A stretch of DNA of 64,000 bases from Luteolibacter sp. LG18 (GCF_036322585.1 NZ_AP024600.1:1302001-1366000), one strand, 5' to 3'. Positions 22,081 through 30,880 are shown, numbered from the stretch's first letter. Notes: generated from the sequence alone by a model not told the origin. Program-made: numbers and translations.

Positions 22081-22716
22081 ATGACGGAATTCTCTCCCAT
22101 TGACGGTAATGCCACTCCTCGTAATACCCGCGATGCCATCGTTTCGGGGCTCAGCAAGGCGTCCGCCCTTCTGGTGTTGCTGCTGGCGCTCGGGGCATTC
22201 TTCCTGAGCTACGAATCGCTCCGCGATCTTGCGGCCAACAGTGGTGCGGCCGCTCCTAAACAAGCATGGATGTTCCCGTTGGTGATCGATGGCAGCATCA
22301 TGGTATTCTCGTTGTCGGCGCTACGGGCATCGCTTTCGGGAGAACGCTCCCATTGGCATATGGCGCTCGTGATTGTGGTGACGTTGATGTCCGTGGGTCT
22401 GAACGCAGCTCACGCCAATGGCGGATGGCTTGCGCGGACGATGGCCGCGATGCCACCGCTGCTCCTCTTCTTTGCCTTCGAGAGCCTGATGAAGCAGGTG
22501 GCGGCCAATCTCGGAACTGCGACAACCCCGATGCCTCCGATGGCTGTTACCAAGGCGAAGCAAGTTGAGCCCGCCGCGGGGAGTCGACGCGAGAAGGTGA
22601 TCGAGATGCGCGCGAAGGGACTGTCCCGCAATGCCATCGCCCGCCAATTGGGAGTCTCGGCCGCCACGATCCGCCGGGACCTTTCGTTGTCGGGAGAGAT
22701 TGTCCGAGCCGCCTGA
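22081..22716 (+). CDS. DUF2637-like membrane protein with C-terminal helix-turn-helix
   Basis: The protein is 211 residues. The ATG at 22081 is used because the frame upstream overlaps the start region of recombinase 1. Four hydrophobic segments (about 24-42, 58-78, 87-107 and 113-130) contain the pattern WMFPLVIDGSIM, as in DUF2637 proteins, which are best known from actinobacterial conjugative plasmids (SpdB/TraSA-like). Residues about 168-205 form a helix-turn-helix (VIEMRAKGLSRNAIARQLGV...TIRRDL) like that of resolvase C-termini. A membrane-anchored DNA-binding role in transfer or replication of the element is plausible but unproven. It is divergent from recombinase 1 and convergent with the polymerase gene. 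Confidence 0.7.
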   Translation: MTEFSPIDGNATPRNTRDAIVSGLSKASALLVLLLALGAFFLSYESLRDLAANSGAAAPKQAWMFPLVIDGSIMVFSLSALRASLSGERSHWHMALVIVVTLMSVGLNAAHANGGWLARTMAAMPPLLLFFAFESLMKQVAANLGTATTPMPPMAVTKAKQVEPAAGSRREKVIEMRAKGLSRNAIARQLGVSAATIRRDLSLSGEIVRAA

Positions 22717-22737
22717 TCCGCGGGTGGATCAGGCGGC
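22708..22737. terminator. Perfect 12-bp hairpin between convergent genes
   Basis: GCCGCCTGATCC (22708-22719), a 6-nt loop and GGATCAGGCGGC (22726-22737) form a perfect 12-bp stem that includes the stop codon of the DUF2637 gene. It lies between two convergent genes and probably terminates both, though only TATAATT follows. A recombination site is a less likely alternative. Confidence 0.65.
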
Positions 22738-22770
22738 TATAATTGGGCTATACAGAACTTAGACTGATTC

Positions 22771-25308
22771 TCAGCCGTGGTCCGGGTTAGAGTTTTCAAG
22801 CAGCGATGCATGTAACGTGGAGGAATAGCTCCAAGGCGCTTCGGCAACGATCAACGCATCGATTTCAAAGGTCGGAAACGTCTCCTTGATGCGTTCAAGC
22901 CAACGGAGGACATACGGCGTGCGATAGAGGCAGGCAACGGGCTCCTTGGTTCGCTCCCGACCGGCGTTCTCCACATCGTGGGCGGACGTCTCGATACCAA
23001 TCTCTGAAAGAGCTGCTGCCAGCGGGCGGTTGGACATAGTTCCATCGAGCCCCCACATTCGCCGACGGTAAGCCCGCAAGAACAGACGCTTGATGACGGT
23101 CCGGACCGGATCGGGGTCGGCTGGCACCGGATTGTTCCGAGACGGCACAATGCTGAGGTAGGATAGAAAGTCTTCGAGATCGCGCTCGGTTTTGAGGGTG
23201 CGTTCTCCCTGTTTTCTAAAGCGATCCCAGCCCTCCCGAAGAACACGGAAATGCTGCTCCGACACGAGAGGAAGGGTATCGAACCAGAGATGCTCCCCCT
23301 CCAGGATTGGGCGGGTCCCGGACGTCGATGGAGTCCGCTTCCAATCGAAGTCCATCCGATAGCGGATCCACACTTCCTTCAAGCCGAGGTCCAGATCTCC
23401 ACGTGATTCGTAAATCTCCCTCACTCCCCGGAACTGTGTGATTTCGGTTTTGTCGCCGAAATTCCGTTCCAGGAACCGGCGGATGAGATGTTCGTTTTGT
23501 TCCATCACATTCGGAAGCGGGCAGCGAATGCCGCCTTTGGCCAAGATCACGTTTGCCGAGGGCTTATCTGGATTGTCTCCGTATTCGAGGGTTGCCTGGC
23601 CACGGGTGGCCCAGACCAAGGCCTCCTTTACCTGGTGCTTCAGCGTGAGGATGGGAGGCGGTTCGGTGCCGGGGTCGGCATCCGCAGCATGCCGCAGGAC
23701 GTTTCCAAGCCAACCGTTCGCGGCATCGAAGAGTTCCTCGTCACTGGCGTTGGTCAGAAAGCCGTCCGTCGTGGCACTCAAGACGGACCGGTGGGGCGGA
23801 ATCCGGTTCAGGATCTCAATCAAGGTCGCGCGGATCATACCGGTGATCGCTCCTGCCAAGTGAGCGTTCGATAAATCAGAAGGCGGGATGGGTCGCATTT
23901 CGGCATAGCGGGTGTTGAACACCCGCTTCTTCTGGAGCCCTTGGGATAGCTTCCCGTAGATGGAATTGCCGATCAGTTTGAAGATGAGATCTTCAAGGGT
24001 GTCTTTCTTCCTCTCTGATTCCAGGGCCGCGCGTTTGTTCTTGATGACGGTGGCCAGATCCCGGAACGGCCGCTTCTCGAACGTCATCGGAATGACGTAG
24101 GAGAGGTCATCCACGATCCGCATCCGGGCACCCAGACGCAGTGCCAGGTGGATTTCAGGTGCTGTTGCATACCCGCGGCCTTGGAGGGGGAAGATCAGGT
24201 TGTCGAGGGCTCGCACCGGGATGCACGGAAACCGCGTGCTTTCCGGGAACGAGAACTCCACCAGTGCCGCACCGAGCACGTCCGGAGTGAAATCCTCAAC
24301 GGAAGAGGCCCGTCGCAGATCGTTCCATTGGGGAACTCCCAGCGCCGACATCGCAGAGAGGTAGGCGGAACTCAAATCCCAGTCCTTCCACTCGCCGAAG
24401 CCGCTTGGTCCAAAGTGGGAAGCCACAGCAAATCCTCCATGGAAGGACTCCGTTGCAATGGATTCGGAATGGAAGCGCTTGGGGTGGGAAACCCACTGGG
24501 AATTCTTCCCGGATTTGTCCTCCACCACCCCCAGCAACGAGAGGACGTCGGTTCCGCTTCCCACCCAGTGGCTGAGCGCGAAGGTTTCCGCAACGGACGA
24601 CAGGGTTTTGGGTACCGTTACGATGTCGACGATTGCTCCGAGTACTTCCCTCAGCTTCACAACGTATTCCACGGCGATCTTGGCGTCACGGAGCGCATAC
24701 TCGCGGAAACGCTCTGGATGCTGCTCGCTGAACAGGCGGGTGTTCTCAAGCTCTTCGGTCGAGATCTCAAACTTCGGGATGCCAAGAAGCTCGCCGATGG
24801 CCGAAAGGGCCCGCTTGCCTTCGGGAGCCAGAAGCAGGGTGTCGTAGAGATTGATCGCGATTTCGCGCTTGTTGCGACCTGAGTCGTAGTATTCCAGCTT
24901 GCAGGCATCCTCGAAGGTGACGAACCCCTTTCGGTGGGAGTCGAACTGGTGTTGGAAGTCCTTGAGGTCGTCCAGGGCCGTCAGGTCGGCCAACGACCAG
25001 TGAATGGCGAGATTCATCGCGGTGGGCCATTTCTTGAACGCCCCCTGCTTCTTTCCTTCAGTCAGGATCGCTGCGATGATTTCCCGAAATTTCATTCGCT
25101 CGCCCTTGGGCATCATGGCGATGAACTCCCAGCGGGCGGTTCCGTAAATGGCGTATGCTGTGTAACATACGATATCATTTTTGGCCTGCTTGAAATCGTC
25201 ACGACGGGAGGAATGTTCCGTGACGGGGGCCTGGACGTATTCGGAGTCGAGACCGACGTATAGGATGGGTGTCTTCATCAGCGGAAAGAATCCACCGCCC
25301 CATTTCAC
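22771..25308 (-). CDS. Family-B DNA polymerase of the protein-primed/plasmid/pipolin-like branch
   Basis: The protein is 845 residues. A proofreading exonuclease is indicated by ExoI (GLDSEY, D21/E23), an ExoII-like region (HWSLADL, D108) and ExoIII (YALRD, Y204/D208). SFHGGF (about 288-293) resembles the YxGG linker motif of protein-primed polymerases. The polymerase motifs are A (DLSSAYLSAM, D311), B (KLIGNSIYG, about 444-452) and C (ATTDGF, D515). The size agrees with bacterial mobile-element PolBs such as those of pipolins. Such an enzyme replicates the element that encodes it; whether it needs a protein primer or can prime itself cannot be told from the motifs. An ATG at 25278 is an alternative start. 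It lies 12 bases after the AT-hook protein gene, apparently in one operon. Confidence 0.85.
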   Translation of the reverse strand: MKWGGGFFPLMKTPILYVGLDSEYVQAPVTEHSSRRDDFKQAKNDIVCYTAYAIYGTARWEFIAMMPKGERMKFREIIAAILTEGKKQGAFKKWPTAMNLAIHWSLADLTALDDLKDFQHQFDSHRKGFVTFEDACKLEYYDSGRNKREIAINLYDTLLLAPEGKRALSAIGELLGIPKFEISTEELENTRLFSEQHPERFREYALRDAKIAVEYVVKLREVLGAIVDIVTVPKTLSSVAETFALSHWVGSGTDVLSLLGVVEDKSGKNSQWVSHPKRFHSESIATESFHGGFAVASHFGPSGFGEWKDWDLSSAYLSAMSALGVPQWNDLRRASSVEDFTPDVLGAALVEFSFPESTRFPCIPVRALDNLIFPLQGRGYATAPEIHLALRLGARMRIVDDLSYVIPMTFEKRPFRDLATVIKNKRAALESERKKDTLEDLIFKLIGNSIYGKLSQGLQKKRVFNTRYAEMRPIPPSDLSNAHLAGAITGMIRATLIEILNRIPPHRSVLSATTDGFLTNASDEELFDAANGWLGNVLRHAADADPGTEPPPILTLKHQVKEALVWATRGQATLEYGDNPDKPSANVILAKGGIRCPLPNVMEQNEHLIRRFLERNFGDKTEITQFRGVREIYESRGDLDLGLKEVWIRYRMDFDWKRTPSTSGTRPILEGEHLWFDTLPLVSEQHFRVLREGWDRFRKQGERTLKTERDLEDFLSYLSIVPSRNNPVPADPDPVRTVIKRLFLRAYRRRMWGLDGTMSNRPLAAALSEIGIETSAHDVENAGRERTKEPVACLYRTPYVLRWLERIKETFPTFEIDALIVAEAPWSYSSTLHASLLENSNPDHG

Positions 25309-25320
25309 TCAGCGACTGAA

Positions 25321-26559
25321 CTAAGTAGCACGCTCATCGAACCAGACGAAAGGGCCATCCTTCGTCTCGTTTTCAAAGAGTCGGCCGACGGGACCGCCTT
25401 GCGCGAAGATGCAGGAAACGATTTGTTCGAAGACTCGTGCGTTTGAGGTCGTTTGAATCTGGAGCGCTTTCTTTGTGCGCTTCAGATATTTGGTCGCAGA
25501 GGGATTCAACAACCGTTCGAAGTTCTTCACGCTTGAGGGAGGGCAGAGAACGATCCCGTAAGGATCTGGACCATTGTGAAAAGAGGCCCGTGACCACAAT
25601 TCCTCCACAAGTTTCTCAGGGCTTTTCGGCCAGGTCCGGAAGGTGATTTTCTTTTGCTGGGCCAAATCAGGAGCGGGAACCACCAGGAAGTGGTTCGAGA
25701 TGAGAGGTGCTTCGATCTGCCAGAACCCTTCGGTCCACCCGAGCGTGCGTGCAAGCAGCAGGGCTTTTAGCCCATCCCCCCAGCTCACGCCGGACACCCT
25801 CCAAACGAGTCTCGCGGTTTCGGGCAGGAATGGCTTCGTCCATGGGAGGACGGAAGCGCTACCCACCTCTTCTTTCGGCGAGACATCGCGATTATGATAA
25901 ACGACACATGGTAGTGCGCCTTCCAAGAAGGATCTAAGCTTGGGACGATGATCCCGGTCTCCAGGGCGGATGAGGTATTTGCGATTCTGAAGAAACTCAA
26001 GGAGGCCCGACTCGCCGAGTTCCCTTCGAGCGTCAGGACCGAGGCCAAAGTCCGATTTCGTGACGAGCGAGGGCCCAGATTCTGAGCGAAGAAACTTGGA
26101 ATGGATTTGGACGCCGGTTTCCTGATTCGCTGGTAGTCCTGTCTTCCGTGGGCGGCCGGGCTTTCTGCGTTCCATCCAGTTGCCATCGCAGATTTGCGCC
26201 CAGGCCCGCTGAACGCTCGATTTCGAGGTGGCATACCCCATGGCTTCCAACTGCGAGACCATTTCGCGGAGGTGGGGGTAAGACGCGGATGCTTTCGCCT
26301 GGGAACGGAATGTCTTGTTCAAGATGGCTCTCAGCTCGCTCGGCGTGACCTGCTTGAACTCTGCATTAGCTGGCGGGCGTCCAGGTCTTCGCCATTGCTC
26401 CTTCGGGAACATCTTCCGGATGTAGCGGATGGCGGATGAGTCGGAAACGACCACCCCATTCGCGGCGAGCGAGGCGAGGAATTCGGGGATGGAAGGAACG
26501 CTCCCGTCGGGCGGAAGGAAGCGCCCAAACCGTTCGCGCAGTTGCTCGGAGGTGATCAT
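25321..26559 (-). CDS. DNA-binding protein with tandem helix-turn-helix and AT-hook-like motifs, unknown function
   Basis: The ATG at 26559 (MITSEQLRERFG) gives 412 residues; an upstream start at 26631 is possible but less protein-like. The N-terminal 150 residues hold two similar units, each a putative helix-turn-helix followed by an AT-hook-like Gly-Arg-Pro core (RRPGRPP near residue 60, RKPGRPRK near 135). The rest has no family I recognise. It is directly upstream of the DNA polymerase gene on the same strand, so a role as replication initiator, origin-binding protein or terminal protein is worth testing. None of these is shown by the sequence. Confidence 0.6.
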   Translation of the reverse strand: MITSEQLRERFGRFLPPDGSVPSIPEFLASLAANGVVVSDSSAIRYIRKMFPKEQWRRPGRPPANAEFKQVTPSELRAILNKTFRSQAKASASYPHLREMVSQLEAMGYATSKSSVQRAWAQICDGNWMERRKPGRPRKTGLPANQETGVQIHSKFLRSESGPSLVTKSDFGLGPDARRELGESGLLEFLQNRKYLIRPGDRDHRPKLRSFLEGALPCVVYHNRDVSPKEEVGSASVLPWTKPFLPETARLVWRVSGVSWGDGLKALLLARTLGWTEGFWQIEAPLISNHFLVVPAPDLAQQKKITFRTWPKSPEKLVEELWSRASFHNGPDPYGIVLCPPSSVKNFERLLNPSATKYLKRTKKALQIQTTSNARVFEQIVSCIFAQGGPVGRLFENETKDGPFVWFDERAT

Positions 26560-26667
26560 TGGGAGCGGTCCATGGTGACTGCATGGCCGATGAAGGCAAT
26601 CCCGGGCTGACAGTTTGGGACAATATTCCAACTACGTGAAATGGGAATTCCGACGAATCGGTCATAA

Positions 26668-26685
26668 CCATCTAAAATAAGATGG
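26668..26685. promoter_or_regulatory. Inverted repeat in the divergent promoter region
   Basis: CCATCT-AAAATA-AGATGG is a perfect 6-bp dyad with an AT-rich centre. It lies between the divergent start codons at 26559 (minus) and 26744 (plus). It could be an operator for either gene. Confidence 0.35.
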
Positions 26686-26712
26686 ATTAGGCGGTTTTTT
26701 AGACCCGCTGAA

Positions 26713-26734
26713 GGAGCCCCTCGGTGGGGGCTCC
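26713..26734 (+). terminator. GC-rich hairpin just before the 26744 gene
   Basis: GGAGCCCC (26713-26720), TCGGTG and GGGGCTCC (26727-26734) form a perfect 8-bp stem followed by AAAAGTCTTTT. It lies immediately before the start of the plus-strand gene, so it may be a leader terminator or attenuator rather than a 3' terminator. Confidence 0.45.
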
Positions 26735-26743
26735 AAAAGTCTT

Positions 26744-27442
26744 TTGACGAGGGTGATCAAAGAATCATCCACCCGCCGGGCTCCATCCTTCGAGCAACTT
26801 GTACAGGACCTCAACTCACCCTGCCTCCAAACGAGGGAGGGTCCTAAGGGCTCCGAACTCTACATCAAATTCAACCTCCCCACGAATGCAGGGCTGAAAA
26901 GAGGACCCATTGGAGGCCTCGCATTGTGTCTTCGCGTCGTATTGGAATGGATTGCCGAAGCCGCAATTCTGAATGGGCATTGCCCGAACGGAGCGGTTGG
27001 TCAGTTGGCCAGCCTGTCGGTGGAGTCTATTTCCGATCTCCGTAACCGCTATCCGGATGGCCATCCGCTCGGGGCATTATTGTTGAACTACCAGTCGCGC
27101 CTCGATCTGGCCCGTTTGGCCGACAAGAAGTTCCTTCCTTTGCTGCATGAGATCCTCGCCACCTTCTTTCCGCGCCATTATGCGGACGAGGCGTTCAAAC
27201 AAAGAGCCAAGGTGGCGGTCCGCCGTGCCGTGAAGTTTGCGATTAGCGTTCACAACGCCCGTGAGCAGGGGGAATCGGTGATTTGGAATTCCTGGCAGCG
27301 GGTGAGCACGAAGGGCGAGTTCGATCACTTGCTGGCGAAGGGCACACTTCCCTCCCTCAAGCTTGCCGCCAAGGAGGTGAAAGCGACAAAGAAGGCCCCT
27401 GCGTTCCGCAAGGCGGCCGATTCGTTCACCCGCAACCTCTAA
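26744..27442 (+). CDS. Hypothetical protein of the integrative element
   Basis: The protein is 232 residues from a TTG at 26744; an in-frame GTG at 26753 directly after GAGG is an equally good start. It is mixed alpha/beta and basic towards the C-terminus (KLAAKEVKATKKAPAFRKAAD). No recognised domain is seen. The next gene, recombinase 2, begins 6 bases after its stop, so the two are almost certainly co-transcribed. A role as directionality or accessory factor for that recombinase is possible but rests on position only. Confidence 0.6.
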   Translation: MTRVIKESSTRRAPSFEQLVQDLNSPCLQTREGPKGSELYIKFNLPTNAGLKRGPIGGLALCLRVVLEWIAEAAILNGHCPNGAVGQLASLSVESISDLRNRYPDGHPLGALLLNYQSRLDLARLADKKFLPLLHEILATFFPRHYADEAFKQRAKVAVRRAVKFAISVHNAREQGESVIWNSWQRVSTKGEFDHLLAKGTLPSLKLAAKEVKATKKAPAFRKAADSFTRNL

Positions 27443-27448
27443 GCCGCC

Positions 27449-29263
27449 GTGTTCTCCATTCTCACAGAATTGGGCGGACAGGCTCATCCTCGCCTCCGTG
27501 CCTTGCGTTTGCACCGGGTCTCGACCGCCGATCAGGCGGCTGATGACCGCGGTGGTCTTGAACGCCAGCGCATCGAGACCTCACGCATTGTGCGGGACAA
27601 GGATTACCTTGTCGTCGAGACCCAGGAGATTTCAGACGTATCCGGAACGGCGTTCTTCGAGTCTCCGGAGGGAGAGCACCTTCTTCAATTGGCACGCGCC
27701 AAATCCATTGATGTTGTGGTTGTTAGCGAGCTATCTCGCTTGGTTCGGATCGAGTCACTGAGTGCCTTCGTCTACCTAGGCGTCCTTCAGGAGAACAACG
27801 TAATCGTGGATGCAGGCGGGGTTCATTACGACTTCGCGAGCGACAGCGGATTCCTCGGAGCGGGCGTACTTGCCCTCGTTTCGGGCTGGGAGAGGCGAGC
27901 GGCCCTCGCCCGGATCTCCCAAGCGAAAAACGCCTTGCGAGCGAAAGGCCTCTGCCCGTCTTCACCGATTACGTTGCCGCTCGGTGTGGTCTACGATCGT
28001 CCGGCCGGTCGTTTCCGCTACGAGGAACCAAGTATCTTGAAGGTGAAAGAGGCCTTCCGTCTGATGGACGAGGAGGGATTGCGCAATTACAGCGAGATCG
28101 GGCGTCAGGTAGGCATCGCCGCGCCAACCCTCCGTAACCTGCTGCGGAATAGAATCTACGCAGGTATCCGCGACTACCTGAAGATGCGTGATCCTAAACG
28201 GAAGCGGACGCGAGCGGGTGCCCGCCAGGGAGACAGGCCCAAGATCGACCGTCCGAAAGACCAAGTGATCTCGGTGCGGGTGTTCCCGATGGACGAGCAG
28301 GCCGTGTCCGACGACCGGTTCGAGCGGGTTCAGGCAATCATACGGGAAATTTCCGAGCACCAACGCCACGTCAATCCGAACGGGAAGGTCACCAACCTCG
28401 GCAGTGGTCTCTTGTATTGCTCGTGCGGAGAGCGGATTTACACCGTAACCTCCAGCCGCCGGACAAAGGACGGCGTGAAGGCAAGGGGCTACTATCTGTG
28501 CCGTTCGAAGTACTACCTGTTCCGCAAGAAGCTCCAATCATCATGCACGCAGGCGATGATTCCGAAGGAACGGATGGACGAAGTAATCGAACTATTTGCC
28601 GCATCCTTTCTCGAAAATCCGGAGTTTGCGAAGGCGGTTCTCTCTCAAGCCGAGAGCAAGAGCTCCGGTACCGCGGGTCCACGCTCTTCTGTCGCCGGTT
28701 TGGAGAAGCGTCTCGCCGATCTTGAACGACGAGAGCAGCGCCTCCTGGATGCGGTCGAAGCTGGAGTGATTGACCTGGCTCAAGCGAAGGTCCGGAAGGC
28801 CCGGATTGCCGCCGAGAGGGAGGCGTTGACCGCGAATAGCAGCGCCGGTCTATCAGAGATCCCCGTTCCCGTGGACAACCTCCACGTCGTTCTCTCTGGT
28901 GGTTCCACTGCGTGGAAGGCGTTGGCGACCACAGCAGATCGAAAGGCGATTCTCTCCCGGATGTTCACCTCGATCCAGATCATGAAAGGGCGGATCATCT
29001 CCTACCGGTTGGCCAGCGGCCTGATTGCTTCCGATCATCCGGTATGGGGACCATTGACGGACGACATCATAACGCTTGAGGAGCCGTTTCCTCCAAAGGA
29101 GCCATCTGCCGAGGTGCCCGAACATCACCGTCGCTGCACCGCCTGCCGACAGGTTCTGCACGAGTCCGCCTTCTATCGCGGCCGGGCTCGTTGCATCGGG
29201 TGTTTCAAGATCGAAAACCAGAGGCGCTACCAGGAGACGAAGGTGGCCAAGAAGGGAAGTTAG
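27449..29263 (+). CDS. Large serine recombinase 2 with extra C-terminal Cys4 finger
   Basis: The GTG at 27449 gives 604 residues. The nucleophile region is LHRVSTADQ near residue 24, then SELSRLVRIESL in the catalytic domain, the recombinase domain (LRNLLRNRIYAGIRDYLK), a zinc ribbon (YCSCG...CRSK...C), a coiled coil (LEKRLADLERREQRLLDA) and a terminal CTAC...CIGC finger. It is a clear paralogue of recombinase 1 at 20164-21981, lying on the opposite strand with the polymerase module between them. Both keep their catalytic motifs, so they may work as a pair, recognise different att sites, or reflect stacked elements. Confidence 0.88.
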   Translation: MFSILTELGGQAHPRLRALRLHRVSTADQAADDRGGLERQRIETSRIVRDKDYLVVETQEISDVSGTAFFESPEGEHLLQLARAKSIDVVVVSELSRLVRIESLSAFVYLGVLQENNVIVDAGGVHYDFASDSGFLGAGVLALVSGWERRAALARISQAKNALRAKGLCPSSPITLPLGVVYDRPAGRFRYEEPSILKVKEAFRLMDEEGLRNYSEIGRQVGIAAPTLRNLLRNRIYAGIRDYLKMRDPKRKRTRAGARQGDRPKIDRPKDQVISVRVFPMDEQAVSDDRFERVQAIIREISEHQRHVNPNGKVTNLGSGLLYCSCGERIYTVTSSRRTKDGVKARGYYLCRSKYYLFRKKLQSSCTQAMIPKERMDEVIELFAASFLENPEFAKAVLSQAESKSSGTAGPRSSVAGLEKRLADLERREQRLLDAVEAGVIDLAQAKVRKARIAAEREALTANSSAGLSEIPVPVDNLHVVLSGGSTAWKALATTADRKAILSRMFTSIQIMKGRIISYRLASGLIASDHPVWGPLTDDIITLEEPFPPKEPSAEVPEHHRRCTACRQVLHESAFYRGRARCIGCFKIENQRRYQETKVAKKGS

Positions 29264-29346
29264 TTCATTTGAGAGGTTCCGGCGCGGGGTGCATTCATGC
29301 GCGATCCCCGCGGATCGTTGACGGGGCCATTCCATCCAACAAGACC

Positions 29347-29799
29347 ATGAGTCCAAGTAGTCCATTTGAATCCTTCGAGCGTCGTCTGGGTATTGAGTTT
29401 CGAGACCAGCTCCACCCGGAGGTCACCATCGCCCAGTGCCAGCGCGTGATTTCCTGGCTGGAAAGAACCATGCGCGAGGGAGAGCCCGTTTCTCTCGACT
29501 TCGTGTTGAGCAGCCAGCCTTTCCTGAACCGGATCGGCAGCAGGAGGAAAATCCGGAAGTTCCTCCGCAAGCTCATCTTCGGGCATTACGGTGAGCGGGA
29601 GCCGCTGTACTTCATCCTCTGGACATCCACAGAGGCGGTTTCCCAGTTCATGATCAAGCAGTCGGCTTACCGCAACCTTCCCGAGGCCCGAAAGAACACC
29701 ATCGCGAAACGATGGCAGGCCGTTCTGGAGGACATGATGCAGGCGGCCTCGGACCGCGCTCACCCAGTTGGGAGCGCCTGGGGGCCGATGAGTAATTGA
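29347..29799 (+). CDS. Hypothetical protein downstream of recombinase 2
   Basis: The ATG at 29347 (MSPSSPFESFERRLG) gives 150 residues; the longer frame back to 29191 overlaps recombinase 2 and is not protein-like. It is rich in basic residues (SRRKIRKFLRKLIFG) and appears alpha-helical. No family is recognised. Its place within the plus-strand run after recombinase 2 suggests an accessory function of the element. Confidence 0.55.
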   Translation: MSPSSPFESFERRLGIEFRDQLHPEVTIAQCQRVISWLERTMREGEPVSLDFVLSSQPFLNRIGSRRKIRKFLRKLIFGHYGEREPLYFILWTSTEAVSQFMIKQSAYRNLPEARKNTIAKRWQAVLEDMMQAASDRAHPVGSAWGPMSN

Positions 29800-29828
29800 T
29801 GCTTTGGGTCACTTCGGGACAACGCGAT

Positions 29829-29866
29829 CCCGCATTCTTGACAAGCCAACTTGACGGGAATGCGGG
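29829..29866. repeat. Inverted repeat upstream of the small serine recombinase
   Basis: CCCGCATTC (29829-29837) and GAATGCGGG (29858-29866) are perfect 9-bp arms around a 20-nt loop, itself containing two TTGAC units. It lies between the stop at 29799 and the small serine recombinase start at 29970. It may be a terminator or part of a resolution (res-like) site. Confidence 0.45.
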
Positions 29867-29969
29867 GTCGGTTGTGCCGCCAGGGCCTCAAATCCCGTTA
29901 ATGAATGAACGCCCATCTGTATGAAAATCAGGGAATTGTGTGGATTCAGGCGGCGTGATTTCCTGAAGC

Positions 29970-30638
29970 ATGGATGATCAGCAGAAATGGGTCGCTTATT
30001 TTCGGGTAAGTACTCAGCGTCAGGGGGTTAGCGGTCTTGGCTTATCGGCGCAACATCATGCGGTTACCGCCTTCTTAGCGGGACGCGGAGAAGTGATCGC
30101 CGAGTTCGTGGAGACGGAATCAGGGCGAAAGGTAAAGCGGCCGAAGCTGGACGAGGCGCTGGACCTCTGCCGCCGGAAGAGGGCGGTCCTCGTGATCGCG
30201 AAGCTGGATCGCTTGGCCCGAAATGTTCACTTCATCAGTGGCCTATTGGAGAGCGGGGTGAATTTCTTGGCGGTTGACCAGCCGACGAAGGACCGCTTCA
30301 TGCTCCACATCCAGGCTGCCTTCGCAGAGGAGGAATGCCGCCGGATCTCCGAGAGGACCAAGGCGGCGCTCCAGGCAGCGAAGCGGCGGGGTGTCGACAT
30401 CGGGGCGGCAGGCAGGTTGTTGGCGAAGAAGAACCGCGAGGCAGCCGTCTCCACTGCTCAGAGGTATCGAGAGCTGGTGGAGGAGATCCGAGCCCATGGT
30501 GTGACGACCGTGAAGGGTATCCGCGATGAATTGAATCTCCGCGAGGTGCTCTCTCCTGGTGGCGGACGCTGGCACCTTCCTAATGTCCACAAACTGCTGA
30601 AGCGCCTCGCATTGGCCGGGTCCAAAGCACTTGCGTGA
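29970..30638 (+). CDS. Small serine recombinase (resolvase/invertase family)
   Basis: The protein is 222 residues. The N-terminal catalytic domain shows AYFRVSTQRQ with the nucleophilic serine, VETESGRKVKRPKLDEAL, VLVIAKLDRLARN and the EEECRRISERTKAAL helix. The C-terminus is a short DNA-binding region (VEEIRAHGVTTVKGIRDELN). The length is typical of resolvases and of the recombinases found on plasmids. It may resolve multimers or invert a segment. Two sizeable inverted repeats flank it (29829-29866 and 30678-30715), which are candidate target sites. Confidence 0.88.
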   Translation: MDDQQKWVAYFRVSTQRQGVSGLGLSAQHHAVTAFLAGRGEVIAEFVETESGRKVKRPKLDEALDLCRRKRAVLVIAKLDRLARNVHFISGLLESGVNFLAVDQPTKDRFMLHIQAAFAEEECRRISERTKAALQAAKRRGVDIGAAGRLLAKKNREAAVSTAQRYRELVEEIRAHGVTTVKGIRDELNLREVLSPGGGRWHLPNVHKLLKRLALAGSKALA

Positions 30639-30677
30639 GATTCGGGCAACAGTAGATTGGTAAGGTCATGAGCACGG

Positions 30678-30715
30678 ACCTGCCCGGCTTGGAGGTGACT
30701 TCGAGCTGGGCAGGT
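30678..30715. repeat. 12-bp inverted repeat downstream of the small serine recombinase
   Basis: ACCTGCCCGGCT (30678-30689) and AGCTGGGCAGGT (30704-30715) pair over 12 positions with a single G-T wobble and a 14-nt loop. It starts 40 bases after the recombinase stop. It could be a terminator or a recombinase binding site. Confidence 0.45.
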
Positions 30716-30880
30716 GTCGTCATTCCGCGGAGCCCAAATCGGAGCATTCCAGCAAGGTTGCTCCGTGTAACATCGCTCAGTTGTGGGCTTGGAGTTTGTG
30801 GAAACACTCGGGGTTCCGCGGACGCTCCCGCCCATCCTGGAGCGGTTTCAGAAGGCGACAGAGTGGACCGGGACAACGAC

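Noticed and set aside
29191-29346. 5' extension of the 29347 gene
   Set aside because: It overlaps the end of recombinase 2 in another frame and lacks a ribosome binding site, whereas the ATG at 29347 begins protein-like sequence.
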